A DNA stretch of 64,000 nucleotides, from positions 218,749 to 282,748 of the forward strand of contig JAPPFL010000027.1 in assembly GCA_028823855.1 (NCBI GenBank), in the 5' to 3' direction. Made by a program: the position numbers and the translations under genes. The DNA is from Albidovulum sp. Lineage in GTDB: Bacteria > Pseudomonadota > Alphaproteobacteria > Rhodobacterales > Rhodobacteraceae. This document shows positions 37,758-47,388 of the stretch, one piece after another; the stretch's first letter is position 1; each line of letters starts with the position of its first letter. Below the pieces are notes generated by a model. The model did no database searches. It saw only the letters and a program-made list of their open reading frames with translations, and was not told the origin of the DNA.

Positions 37758-38813
37758 ATGGCCGAATCCAAACCAATTTTGAAAGCGCTCGCCGGGACCC
37801 GAGTTTCTCCGCCGCCTATTTGGCTAATGCGGCAGGCCGGTCGCTATCTTCCCGAATACCGCGCAACGCGGCAAAAGGCAGGCGATTTCTTGACATTATG
37901 CTATACGCCGGAACTAGCGGCCGAAGTCTCGCTCCAGCCAGTGCGCAGATTCGAATTCGATGCGACAATTCTGTTCGCCGATATCCTACTCGTGCCGCAC
38001 GCCTTGGGTTCCGAACTTTGCTTCTCTGAAGGGCAGGGCCCAAGGCTTTCAACGATCGCAAGCATGAATGACGTTATTAATCTAAGACCGCCAGGTATCG
38101 TTCGCGAATCCTTGGCGCCCGTTTTCGAAACGCTTCGGATTCTTTCGAATGAAAATCCTGGAAATGCTGCTCTCATTGGATTTGCCGGCGCGCCCTGGAC
38201 AGTTGCCACCTATATGATAAGCGGCAAGGGAACGACTGATCACAGAAGGCCTCTCGAATTCATGCGCTCGGAAATCATGGTTTTCGACGCGCTAATTGAC
38301 CGCTTGACGGAAGCAACCGTCGAATATCTTTCCGCCCAAATCGAAGCGGGAGCGGAAGTCGTCAAGCTATTTGATAGCTGGGCGGGTTCGCTGCGAGGCG
38401 ATGACTTCGATAGGTATGTCATACGGCCAATTCGAAATATAATCTCTCGCGTATCGGAAAAGAACCCTAGCGTTCCGATTATCGCCTACGCCCGTCGGGC
38501 AGGGAAGGCTTATTCCCGATTCGCGAATTCGACAGGCGCTGCTTGCGTAGCGCTTGATTCGTCCGTCGACCCGGAATGGGCGGCGTTGCGCGTACAGGCC
38601 CATTCTTGCGTTCAAGGAAATCTTGATCCGAAACTACTGGTTTCGGGAGGTGCAAACTTGGTCGAACAGGCGCGGAAAATCGTAGCGACATTTTCAAACG
38701 GACCACATATTTTTAACCTTGGCGAAGGAATAACGCCGGATGCGGACCCGAGACACGTTCAAATTCTGGTTGATACCGTCCGGGACCCGGATTGGCGTAG
38801 TCGACGGGCGTAG
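37758..38813 (+). CDS. hemE: Uroporphyrinogen decarboxylase
   Basis: 351 aa. Decarboxylates the four acetates of uroporphyrinogen III to give coproporphyrinogen III. Both signatures are present: [20 protein letters not shown] near residue 22 and [16 protein letters not shown] near residue 140; LFDSWAGSL and [10 protein letters not shown] also match. Divergently transcribed from hemC, probably sharing a promoter region. Confidence 0.97.
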   Translation: MAESKPILKALAGTRVSPPPIWLMRQAGRYLPEYRATRQKAGDFLTLCYTPELAAEVSLQPVRRFEFDATILFADILLVPHALGSELCFSEGQGPRLSTIASMNDVINLRPPGIVRESLAPVFETLRILSNENPGNAALIGFAGAPWTVATYMISGKGTTDHRRPLEFMRSEIMVFDALIDRLTEATVEYLSAQIEAGAEVVKLFDSWAGSLRGDDFDRYVIRPIRNIISRVSEKNPSVPIIAYARRAGKAYSRFANSTGAACVALDSSVDPEWAALRVQAHSCVQGNLDPKLLVSGGANLVEQARKIVATFSNGPHIFNLGEGITPDADPRHVQILVDTVRDPDWRSRRA

Positions 38814-38966
38814 CGGGAGAATAGAATTACCTTTATGCAGAATTTGAGCCTTAGTCATTCAAGCGTGTTCTGGCCGAATTGAATACTCGCCTCAATTGTC
38901 TGACCGTTCCAGATGCCGTCGCGCAGCGGCGAATAGCTAAAGCTTGAGACGAAATTCTTTATGTAA

Positions 38967-39851
38967 ATGCCAGGATCCGCAGCAAGCATAAGTTTAAAGC
39001 CGTGGCAGTGCGTAATTGTCGCTTGGGGCGACAAATACGACGCGAAGGACATAAGTCGAATCGTTGTATCGGTACGCCGGCACGCCTCAATCGAACCGAG
39101 GATTGTCCTGGTTACGGACCGTATCCGGCCAAACGTTCCCGAATGCGTTTTAACGGCAAAGATACCGAAATTCTTCCTAGATCCCGTATTGCGCGGGAGC
39201 GGATGCCAAACCAAGCTTGCCATTTTTGAATCGGGCGTCGTTCCCGACGACTTGCCGGCGATTTATGTCGATTTAGATACGATGGTGCTTGGCGATCTTG
39301 GCGAATTGACCGAAATGCTAGACAATCCTGAAACAGTCGCGATCCTCCAATCGGCCGTAGTTCCAATTGGTGCCGTCGGACGCGCGGTTTGGAAATTGTC
39401 CAAAGGCCGGAGGTTTGCGCGCGGCAATTCGTCCATTGTCGTGTTCCACCCGGGAAAGTGCGGCTATATTGCGAAAAAGTTCCGGGAATTGCACGCCCGG
39501 CACTCCGGAATCGGAATCCGGCCGATGATAGCGGACGATCGATTCATTAGCTGGGTCGCGCAAGAGAACCTTCGTTCTGTTTCACGGCGCTTCGGCGTAA
39601 AATTTCGTACCGAATTCATGCTGCCATGGCTTTGGCTAGCCAAGGTGAGATCGTCGCTGCCATGGGTTAGAACAAGGCGCGACAACTTGAAAGCAATCAC
39701 CTTCCCGGGAACATCGACTAAACCCGAACAACTTCTATCCTTAAGCGACGGCGAAATTGTCAAAGACTACAAGAACCGCAAATTTATTTGGAGCGACGCT
39801 CACCTGGGCGCAACCAAGCAAAAGATTGTCGAATATTATTCTGCTCGCTGA
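38967..39851 (+). CDS. Glycosyltransferase-like protein (GT-A fold, D-x-D)
   Basis: 294 aa. IYVDLDTMVLGDLGEL contains the D-L-D metal-binding motif of GT-A enzymes with the usual hydrophobic strand before it; the surrounding pattern (IVLVTDRIRP, QTKLAIFE, FARGNSSIVVFHPGKCGYI, DDRFISWV) resembles GT8/GT32-type transferases. There is no signal peptide. Neighbours are haem genes, so the context gives no hint of donor or acceptor. Assigned by motif only. Confidence 0.6.
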   Translation: MPGSAASISLKPWQCVIVAWGDKYDAKDISRIVVSVRRHASIEPRIVLVTDRIRPNVPECVLTAKIPKFFLDPVLRGSGCQTKLAIFESGVVPDDLPAIYVDLDTMVLGDLGELTEMLDNPETVAILQSAVVPIGAVGRAVWKLSKGRRFARGNSSIVVFHPGKCGYIAKKFRELHARHSGIGIRPMIADDRFISWVAQENLRSVSRRFGVKFRTEFMLPWLWLAKVRSSLPWVRTRRDNLKAITFPGTSTKPEQLLSLSDGEIVKDYKNRKFIWSDAHLGATKQKIVEYYSAR

Positions 39852-39907
39852 TACCCGTTCGGATTTACCGGATTTCAAGCCGGGAAACTTCCGGGCGGGA
39901 ACGAGAC

Positions 39908-40807
39908 TCATCGCCACTTGGCCAGCGGCGGCAGGCTCATCAGCACAGCGTCAGGATCGTGCCCCGATTCCAGCCCAAACCGCGTGCCCCTGTCGTATAT
40001 CAGATTGAATTCCGCGTACAAGCCTCGATGCAGCAGCTGGATCTCCCGGTCTTTCCTGTTCCAAGGAGTTCCCCGACGCCTTTCGACTAGGGCCGGATAG
40101 GCCTCCAAAAAAGCAAGTCCGACATCCTTCACAAACGCGAAATCCGCTTCCCAGTCTCCGGTGTTTAGGTCATCGAAAAATATTCCGCCGACTCCCCGGC
40201 TACGGTTACGGTGCGAAATAAAGAAATACGCGTCAGCCCACTTTCGGAATTTCGGATAGTAAGTCGAATCGTGCCGCGCGCAGATCGATTTCAGCTTCGC
40301 GTGGAAAAAACGCGTATCTTCTTCAAATTCAATGCACGGATTCAAATCGGCGCCGCCGCCGAACCACCAGGCGCCCGGAGTCCAGAACATCCTCGTATTC
40401 AGGTGAACAGCCGGAACGCGAGGATTTTGCGCGTGCGCAACGAGCGAAATTCCCGATGCCCAGAAAATGGGATTTTCATTTGGCCCCGGAGCCGACCGCC
40501 GGGACGTCAGGTGCCGGCGCGCTTTTTCGCCCAAGCTACCGTAAACGGTCGAAACATTGACGCCCGCCTTTTCAAATATCCGCCCATCTCGCAGGATGGA
40601 CATGGCGCCGCCCCCGGCGTCCTCGCCGGCTACGGAACGCCTTTTGGTTTCGATAACTGAAAATTTCGCCGCCTCCCGCTCCGACATGGGACCTTCTGAA
40701 CAGGAAAGTTCGAGTCGTTCGAATTCCTCGCGTATTCGATCGCGCAATTCAACGAACCACGCTTCGGCGCGCCTCTTCTCCAACGAGAAATGCTCACTCG
40801 TATTCAA
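39908..40807 (-). CDS. hemF: Oxygen-dependent coproporphyrinogen III oxidase
   Basis: 299 aa. Converts coproporphyrinogen III to protoporphyrinogen IX using O2. The family block is unmistakable: VHLNTRMFWTPGAWWFGGGA, DLNPCIEFEEDTRFFH, YPKFRKWADAYFFISHRNRS, RGVGGIFFDDLNTGDW, and YAEFNLIYDRGTRFGLESG. Convergent with the glycosyltransferase-like gene; recR lies upstream on the same strand. Confidence 0.97.
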   Translation of the reverse strand: MNTSEHFSLEKRRAEAWFVELRDRIREEFERLELSCSEGPMSEREAAKFSVIETKRRSVAGEDAGGGAMSILRDGRIFEKAGVNVSTVYGSLGEKARRHLTSRRSAPGPNENPIFWASGISLVAHAQNPRVPAVHLNTRMFWTPGAWWFGGGADLNPCIEFEEDTRFFHAKLKSICARHDSTYYPKFRKWADAYFFISHRNRSRGVGGIFFDDLNTGDWEADFAFVKDVGLAFLEAYPALVERRRGTPWNRKDREIQLLHRGLYAEFNLIYDRGTRFGLESGHDPDAVLMSLPPLAKWR

Positions 40808-40855
40808 CGCCGGTATCCTCCGCTCCCTCAGCCCGGACTCGAATTCACAGGTCCG

Positions 40856-41455
40856 TCAATAGGTTTTCCGGCTTTTCAATGCCGCGGAAATCGTTCCATC
40901 GTCCAAGTAGTCGAGTTCGCCGCCGATGGGTACGCCTTGTCCCAATGTCGAGACCGATACTCCTGATTCGACTAGTTTCTCGGCAATGTAGTGAACCGTT
41001 GTCTGGCCATCGACCGTAGCGCTCAGCGCGAGAATCGCTTCGGCTACGGATTCGGCCCTGACACGTTCGATCAATTGAGGAATTCTCAATGTTTCCGGTC
41101 CTACGTCGTCAATATAGGACAGAAGGCCACCAAGCACGTGGTAGCGTCCGCTGAAGTCGCCCCCTCTCTCCATGGCCCAGAGGTCCGCAACATCCTGCAC
41201 AACGCAAATTATCCTAGAATCTCTTTCGCGGGACAGGCATATATCGCACAGTTCTCCCGTACAGAAATTACCGCAAATCCCGCATTCGCGAATATTTTCG
41301 GCGACTCGCTTCATCATGTCGCCGAGAGGTACGAGAACCTGCGTTCGCCTCTTTACGAGGTGGAGCGCAACGCGGCGCGCCGATCGCGGACCCAATCCCG
41401 GCAGCTTCGAAAGCATTTCCACGAGTGCAACGATTTCTTGCGCGCCACCATCCAT
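40856..41455 (-). CDS. recR: Recombination mediator RecR
   Basis: 199 aa. Helix-hairpin-helix [20 protein letters not shown], the C4 zinc finger [16 protein letters not shown], and a Toprim domain ([40 protein letters not shown]). Loads RecA with RecFO during gap repair. It follows dnaX by 64 bases; the ybaB/ebfC gene that normally sits between them is absent. Confidence 0.96.
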   Translation of the reverse strand: MDGGAQEIVALVEMLSKLPGLGPRSARRVALHLVKRRTQVLVPLGDMMKRVAENIRECGICGNFCTGELCDICLSRERDSRIICVVQDVADLWAMERGGDFSGRYHVLGGLLSYIDDVGPETLRIPQLIERVRAESVAEAILALSATVDGQTTVHYIAEKLVESGVSVSTLGQGVPIGGELDYLDDGTISAALKSRKTY

Positions 41456-41519
41456 TTGGTTTTGGTCCCGACTAAGGCAATCTAAAATTTCGTTCTATCG
41501 GTTCGGATTCCGATTGGTC

Positions 41520-43310
41520 TTAGGCGCCGAAGGCGCGGCGACGATCAATTTGCCATATCCCGGACGAAACCGCTCTTCTCGAGCTTCTGCCAGGCAAGAC
41601 GCTTGCGCCGGGAAAAACTGTTAGGACGGATCTGACAAGCGGATGATCTTCCACTCGCTTGCCCGCCTCATTACTGGATTCCACCGGCGCATTCGAACTA
41701 GGATGGCCTTTGGCATCGCCCGGCAACGCAATTCTATACCGGGAAAATTTCGATCCCTTTAGGAACTTTTCAAGTCTTTGCCGGAATTCCGCAGAACTGT
41801 CCCTATGAAGCGAAATTAACAATTCGTCATTCAAAACATCGAGAGACGCTACGCATATCCTGCATTCCTCTTTAAGGCTTTCGTCGCCGAATTGGTCGAT
41901 CGCTTGCAGTAGTTCGGAGTAATGCCCCGAGGCGCTCGGACTGCCCGGCTCCCCTTCGCCGGCTTTGGCTTCGCTAGCGACGCGGATTGTCCCGCTCTCT
42001 GCGGCATCAAACGTATCGCCCTCCGCTACTACCGGCTCGGTCGGCAGCGCCTTCATTTGCGCATTCCGCGTCTCTGGCCCGGAATAGGCGCGCGAACTCG
42101 CGCCGGAACTCTCCTTTTGCAAGTCCGATCTTCCTCTTTCGGGTTCCTCGCTTTCCAGTTTTTTGATCAATTCCTCCGGGGTTGGCAGGTCCGAAACATG
42201 GGTTAGCCTGATAATCGCCATTTCAGCTGCCATCATTGAATTCGGCGCGCTAGATACCTCGTTCAGGGAAGCAAGCAGCATCTGCCAAGTTCGCGCCGTA
42301 GCGCGCGTGGGCAGTGCGTCCGCCATAGCTTGAGCGCGCGATCGGAATTCAGCGCCTACAGTCGGGTCGTCCGCGGCTTCCGGGAAGTGCTTGACGACCG
42401 AAACCCAGTGCGTGATCTCCGCAAGCTCGCGAAGGACGGCGACCGGGTCCGCTCCATCGCGGTACTGGCTTGTGAATTCCTCGAGCGCGCCTCTGGCATC
42501 GCCTTTCATTATCAAGTCGAATAAATCCAGGATTCGCAGCCGGTCCGCCAAGCCCATCATTTCCCGCACCTGGCGCTTGTCGATTTTTCCCGAACCTAGG
42601 GAAATTGCCTGGTCCAGCAGGCTAACTGCATCCCGAACAGAGCCTTCCGCCGCCCTGGCAATCAGAGCTAGCGCTTCTTCCGAGATTTCGACTGACTCCA
42701 AACCCGCGATTTTTTTGAGGTGGGAAATCAGATCGCTAGGATTCACTCGATGAAGGTCGAATCTCTGGCAACGCGACAATACCGTCACCGGCACTTTGCG
42801 GATTTCAGTAGTCGCGAAAATAAACTTGACATGCGAAGGCGGCTCCTCGAGCGTCTTAAGCAGCGCATTGAATGCGCTGTTGGAAAGCATGTGAACTTCG
42901 TCGACAATATAGACCTTGTATCTGGCCGATGCCGATTTGTACTGCACGCTGTCGATAATCTCGCGAACATCGTTAACGCTGGTGTTCGACGCCGCGTCCA
43001 TTTCGATGACATCGATATGGCGGCCCTCGGCAATCGAACGGCAATGCTCGCAGGAGCCGCAAGGTTCGGTAGTAGGATCGCCTTTGCCGTCGGCTCCAAT
43101 GCAATTCAGCCCCTTGGCAATAATGCGCGCAGCCGTCGTCTTGCCAACACCGCGAACGCCCGTCATGATGAACGCATGGGCGACTCGGTCGGCCTGAAAA
43201 GCGTTTCGCAACGTGCGAACCATGGCATCTTGGCCGATCAGCTCCGAAAACATTCCCGGGCGGTATTTTCGCGCCAGGACCTCGTAGTCGATTTTCGCCG
43301 TTCCCGCCAT
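41520..43310 (-). CDS. dnaX: DNA polymerase III subunit gamma/tau
   Basis: 596 aa. KYRPGMFSELIGQDAMV at the start, Walker A GVRGVGKTTAARIIAKGLNC, a zinc module (CIGADGKGDPTTEPCGSCEHC region), VYIVDEVHMLSNSAFNALLK, and sensor 1 FIFATTEIRKVPVTVLSRCQ. The C-terminal third is the less conserved tau-specific region. An A7 run near 42710 is within the ATPase domain and not in the correct frame for a programmed slip. Confidence 0.96.
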   Translation of the reverse strand: MAGTAKIDYEVLARKYRPGMFSELIGQDAMVRTLRNAFQADRVAHAFIMTGVRGVGKTTAARIIAKGLNCIGADGKGDPTTEPCGSCEHCRSIAEGRHIDVIEMDAASNTSVNDVREIIDSVQYKSASARYKVYIVDEVHMLSNSAFNALLKTLEEPPSHVKFIFATTEIRKVPVTVLSRCQRFDLHRVNPSDLISHLKKIAGLESVEISEEALALIARAAEGSVRDAVSLLDQAISLGSGKIDKRQVREMMGLADRLRILDLFDLIMKGDARGALEEFTSQYRDGADPVAVLRELAEITHWVSVVKHFPEAADDPTVGAEFRSRAQAMADALPTRATARTWQMLLASLNEVSSAPNSMMAAEMAIIRLTHVSDLPTPEELIKKLESEEPERGRSDLQKESSGASSRAYSGPETRNAQMKALPTEPVVAEGDTFDAAESGTIRVASEAKAGEGEPGSPSASGHYSELLQAIDQFGDESLKEECRICVASLDVLNDELLISLHRDSSAEFRQRLEKFLKGSKFSRYRIALPGDAKGHPSSNAPVESSNEAGKRVEDHPLVRSVLTVFPGASVLPGRSSRRAVSSGIWQIDRRRAFGA

Positions 43311-44034
43311 GCCGTTTCCTATAGGCCCGTCGAATCGACACTATTCGCCCGGCAATCGGTAGTCTAGCGGCAGAACGTGAATTTGCCATTGCGACTGAGA
43401 TTTCCGAGCGCGACACGGCTACGAACCGACGGCGATGCCGTTGTCGGATTCCGCCGGCTAGCTCGCGCCGCACCGAAGGCTCGCGAATTTCCGCAACAAT
43501 TCCAAAATCAATTGGTTTTAGCGGCGGCATTCCCAACAAATTTCGCCGTTTCCGATTACCGAAAAATTAGGGGCGTTTGATTCTTCTACGATCGCTATTG
43601 GCGTTGAGGAATCGATACAAATTTCGCTTTGCCGGTTCGGCATTCGGGAAAAGCAAGCGCTCGCTCGCTTCGGAAGAATGGCCCCTGCCCTCACGACCGG
43701 TTCAACCGCGAATTCTAGAAAGATCCGGCCGAATTCGCCTTCCTAGCGCAATTCGTTTGCGGCCCTGATGCCTAAACACAAGGATAGATCGTCGAGAGCC
43801 GCTTTAAAATCAATTGCCGACTCTCGCGAATCGAGTATCCAAGTTCGAGTCCCGGGCCTCCGATGCACAAAAACGGACTGATTGGACAAAGGGCGGGAAC
43901 AGGAGTCCAAGCTATTTGATTTCCGTGAAACATATCGGTAATTCTCGGGAACGTGAATCCGACATGACTCTTCCCCGCACTTGGTATAGTTGCGACTTGA
44001 TGCTCGCCGTCCCTGGGCAATAATCTGAAAGCAA
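43311..44034. other. 720-base region without a recognised gene
   Basis: Promoters for dnaX (minus) and the ankyrin gene (plus) should lie here. I looked for a signal-recognition-particle RNA, which often lies upstream of dnaX in this class, but did not see its conserved GGAAGG-containing loop. Confidence 0.5.
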
Positions 44035-45570
44035 ATGCCGGACTCGATTGAAGAATTTCGAATGCGCGCGAAGCGGTTGCGCGCGGAAGCAATCGAAGGG
44101 AACGCGGTCGCCCTTTCAAGAATCGGATGCTTCCTGCCGGAAAAGGAAAACGTTTCACAAGACGATGCCATGTTCGTTCTCGCTCGGGAGCAGGGCTGCG
44201 ACGACTGGAAGCACCTGGAAAACGCGGTTGGGTCCGGGGAACTCGATAGAGTCAAGTCGCGCAACCGGCTGAGAATCGCCCTTTTTTACGGCCAGCGCTG
44301 GGTTGTGGACAAACTCTTGCATGAAGATCCGCATCTGCCCTCCGGCGATTTAGGACTCCAAATAGCTCTTTATCAAAAGGAACCGGTTTTCGAGGCTCTG
44401 TCGCGCGACCCGGCCGCGGCGACGCGAAAATACGGGATGCGCACGCCGATATTGCATCTCGCCTTCTCCCGCTACATCCAATCTGCTCCGGACCGCGCCG
44501 CGGACATGCTTGCCGTCGCCGAAGAACTGCTTCGGCTCGGCGCTGACCCGAACGATGGGATTTCCTACGAGCCCGGTTCGGAATACAAGCTTTCAGCGCT
44601 CTACGGCGCGCTGTGCCACGCGGACAATTTCGATTTGGGCAAATTCCTGCTGGAAGGCGGCGCCGACCCGAACGACAATGAATCCCTCTACCATTCTACC
44701 GAGTTGAATCGTCTGGACGGGCTTGAATTGCTTCTCCATCACGGAGCGAAGCCTGACGGGACGAACGCATTGGCGCGCGCGCTGGATTTTAACTGGCACG
44801 AAGCCGTCGAATTGCTGCTGCGTCATGGAGCGAATCCGAACGAAGGAATCGTCCCGCATCCTTCTGGCGAACCGTCAATCGTCGCGGCTCCTCTACACCA
44901 AGCCGCGCGGCGAATGTGCGACGGGAAAATGATCGACTTGCTTCTGGATGCGGGAGCGGACGCTCGCTCAATATTCTCAGGGCATTCAGCCTACGCGTTT
45001 GCGCGAATTTACGGGAACGAAGCGGCGGCGAAAGCGTTGAAGGCTAGGGGCGGATTCTTTGAACTAAACAAAATCGAAAAGCTTCTTGCGGACGAGGCGG
45101 ACGGCAATATCGGAGCTGGTGCTCGAATTAACCCAATCGAATTGAAAGGCGAAGCAAAGTACCTGCTTGTTGACCTCGTTGCCAATCCGTCTAAGCTTGA
45201 ACACGCAAGGCGCCTCGTGAAGGCTGGATTCGACTTCGACGCCGCCGACGCAATGGGCGTAACTCCCGTCCAAGCCGCCGGCTGGCAGGGCTTGCCGGAA
45301 GCGATGTCCTGGCTGATGTCGCTCGGACCGGATCTCGAGCACTTGAACGACTATGGCGGCAACCTGCTATCGACGGTTATCCACGGCTCTGAAAACTGTC
45401 CGGAAAGAAAAGAAAGAGACCACGTCGCCTGCGCGCGCTTGGCGCTCGCATCCGGTGTAGCGCTTTCGACCAGGGCGATTGAGCTGGCTGGAGACGAGGC
45501 CATGGCGAATTTCCTGAAGGATTGGGCGCGGCTGCACCCCGAAATGGTTGTCGAAGGCGGACTCGGATAG
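44035..45570 (+). CDS. Ankyrin-repeat protein
   Basis: 511 aa with no signal peptide or membrane helix. An N-terminal ~100-residue region unlike ankyrin precedes at least six repeats: EELLRLGADPNDG (about 165), KFLLEGGADPND, ELLLHHGAKPDG, AVELLLRHGANPNEG, MIDLLLDAGADARS, and a C-terminal pair RLVKAGFDFDAADAMGVTPV, SWLMSLGPDLEHLNDYGGN. It probably mediates protein-protein contacts in the cytoplasm; the partner is unknown. It stands alone. Confidence 0.85.
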   Translation: MPDSIEEFRMRAKRLRAEAIEGNAVALSRIGCFLPEKENVSQDDAMFVLAREQGCDDWKHLENAVGSGELDRVKSRNRLRIALFYGQRWVVDKLLHEDPHLPSGDLGLQIALYQKEPVFEALSRDPAAATRKYGMRTPILHLAFSRYIQSAPDRAADMLAVAEELLRLGADPNDGISYEPGSEYKLSALYGALCHADNFDLGKFLLEGGADPNDNESLYHSTELNRLDGLELLLHHGAKPDGTNALARALDFNWHEAVELLLRHGANPNEGIVPHPSGEPSIVAAPLHQAARRMCDGKMIDLLLDAGADARSIFSGHSAYAFARIYGNEAAAKALKARGGFFELNKIEKLLADEADGNIGAGARINPIELKGEAKYLLVDLVANPSKLEHARRLVKAGFDFDAADAMGVTPVQAAGWQGLPEAMSWLMSLGPDLEHLNDYGGNLLSTVIHGSENCPERKERDHVACARLALASGVALSTRAIELAGDEAMANFLKDWARLHPEMVVEGGLG

Positions 45571-45623
45571 TTGATTTTCGCGGCGAAACAGAAATGTCTC
45601 GATTTCCAGAATTCGGGTTCCAG

Positions 45624-46055
45624 TCAGTTGCCTGCCCTATCCGCCAATCGAGCGAGCGCAATTATTGACTCGGCGTTGCTTCTTATAGATTTCTCGACGT
45701 GATTTTGAATTGCGGCGTCTCGGAAATCCGGCAAAGCTATCTCTATGCGATTGTTGCCGGAACCGGACAGAGTCGCGACCTCGCTAGGCCCCAAGCCATG
45801 CGCTCTAGAATACAGGCTGAGAAATTTGTCCCTTTCGTCGTGCGTGAATTCGCAGGTTTCGAGAAGCGCCGGCAAATGCCGTGGAGGCAAAGACGTAGGC
45901 GATTCCGGATTGAGCACCTGGCTAATGAAACTTTTGTTCGTACCGAATCGCTTCGCTAGGCGAGCGTGCAATCCTCTCGGCTGCCGATCAACGTGCTCTC
46001 GAAGCCATGCCTTGTAAATTCGTTTGAGATCCGCGTTGCCTTGAGAGTCAGCCAT
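45624..46055 (-). CDS. Small HTH DNA-binding protein (XRE/Cro-like)
   Basis: 143 aa from ATG 46055 (frame open to 46088). The centre reads as a helix-turn-helix: RGLHARLAKRFGTNKSFISQ, VLNPESPTSLPPRHLPALLE, followed by a helical C-terminal part (DERDKFLSLYSRAHGLG, RSNAESIIALARLADRAG). The layout suggests a transcriptional repressor with a dimerisation tail; the target is unknown. It converges with the ankyrin gene. Confidence 0.6.
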   Translation of the reverse strand: MADSQGNADLKRIYKAWLREHVDRQPRGLHARLAKRFGTNKSFISQVLNPESPTSLPPRHLPALLETCEFTHDERDKFLSLYSRAHGLGPSEVATLSGSGNNRIEIALPDFRDAAIQNHVEKSIRSNAESIIALARLADRAGN

Positions 46056-46611
46056 GGGGATGTTCTTGGGCAGCGTTCCAAAATGCAAACTCGACCATCG
46101 AAATACAGACTCTCACCGCCCGATGCCGACCGGCAATGCGAATTGAATCCGAAAGATTTTTCATTGGCCAATCGACGGCGGACGAGAGGCTGTTACGCGA
46201 CACAAGCCGAATTCGTTGCGGCTGCTTCCTTTCGGACCTGACCGGGTTGGCGAATCGCTTGCCCGCCACAGCCTCTCGCCATCAAGATATCTGCGCCAAG
46301 ATATTTGTTCAAGCGATGCCCTTTCGGTCGGATTTGCAGGAGTCTTGCCCATGTCGGGTTTCGTCGCTCCCTTTAACGGCAGCGATAGCCGAAAAAATCG
46401 ATTATTGTGCGTGGAATTCTCAGCAAAGCGTCTAATGGTTTCGCAATGTTATCGCCTTCTGCGCCTTGAGCAGGCAAATGCTCATCAATTGCCCCCGAGC
46501 GGGTCGTTCTTTCCTTTATCGGAGCCATTTGCAATTCTCGGGCTGCATTCCCGGCGCATGACAACGCCGCACGAAATTCGGCGAGTACTCGGCTGCGGTT
46601 TGCTGCCGAAT
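46056..46611. other. 556-base intergenic region, nothing recognised
   Basis: No frame with family features; overlapping short frames on both strands look like chance. It separates the HTH gene's promoter from the 3' end of the ABC permease gene. Confidence 0.5.
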
Positions 46612-47388
46612 CTATTCGCGTTCAGCCCAGCCTGCGAAAATGCGTTCCAGGACGATCACGACGTAATATAGGAAAATTCCTAGAACGGCGAGCGCGATCA
46701 AAACGGCGAACATAAGCGGATAGTCAGCGCTGATTTTACCGCTGTCGAATAGATGGCCGAGGCCGCGGCCGTGGGGTTCAACGATTTCCATGAGATTCGT
46801 ACCGATAAACGCCAAGGTTACCGCAACCTTTAGAGCGCCGAAAAATTCCGGGAGCGTTTTAGGCAGTGCAATTTTTATGAAAATCGTGAATTTCGATGCG
46901 CCAAGCGACCTCAGAATGTCGCGATACTCCGGCTCCAATGTTGAGAGTCCGATCGACACCGACACGGCGATCGGGAAAAACGAGATCAGGAATGCAATCA
47001 AGACGGTGTTCAAGTCGTGGAGGCCGATCAGCATCAAGGCCACTACAGGAACGACGGTCGCTTTCGGAATTGCGTTGAAGCCGACCAATATAGGATAGAG
47101 AGCCTCTCGGGCAATTCGCGAAAAACCCATGACCATGCCAAGCAGCGTGCCGACAACAATCGAAATCGCGAGCCCCGCCACCGTGCGCCAAAGCGTATCC
47201 CAGCCAAGTTCGAAGAACAGGCCGCGAAACTTCCAGAACGCCGGCCAAAGATCGGACGGCGACGCCATCTTGTAGTTCGGCCAGCCCTTGTACCAAACAA
47301 GCCATTCCCAAAGAACAAGGAGCACGACCATGGCGATAGTCGGAGCCAAAATGCGCCGCAAAACCTCGTTTACGCGCGATTGACTCAT
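46612..47388 (-). CDS. ABC transporter permease, NitT/TauT/SsuC type
   Basis: 258 aa with about six membrane helices and the EAA-type loop SLGASKFTIFIKIALPKTLP, where the ATPase docks. GFNAIPKATVVPVVALMLIG is typical of SsuC/ThiX-like permeases. Starts four bases inside the end of the ATPase gene (ATGA overlap). Confidence 0.92.
   Translation of the reverse strand: MSQSRVNEVLRRILAPTIAMVVLLVLWEWLVWYKGWPNYKMASPSDLWPAFWKFRGLFFELGWDTLWRTVAGLAISIVVGTLLGMVMGFSRIAREALYPILVGFNAIPKATVVPVVALMLIGLHDLNTVLIAFLISFFPIAVSVSIGLSTLEPEYRDILRSLGASKFTIFIKIALPKTLPEFFGALKVAVTLAFIGTNLMEIVEPHGRGLGHLFDSGKISADYPLMFAVLIALAVLGIFLYYVVIVLERIFAGWAERE

Noticed and set aside
42708-42718. Programmed frameshift site in dnaX (A7 run)
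   Set aside because: It lies in the ATPase domain and the reading-frame phase (CTC AAA AAA ATC) does not fit an X-XXY-YYZ slip site; the tau/gamma site is normally near the end of domain III.
43311-44034. Signal-recognition-particle RNA upstream of dnaX
   Set aside because: The conserved GGAAGG-containing apical loop was not found on either strand.
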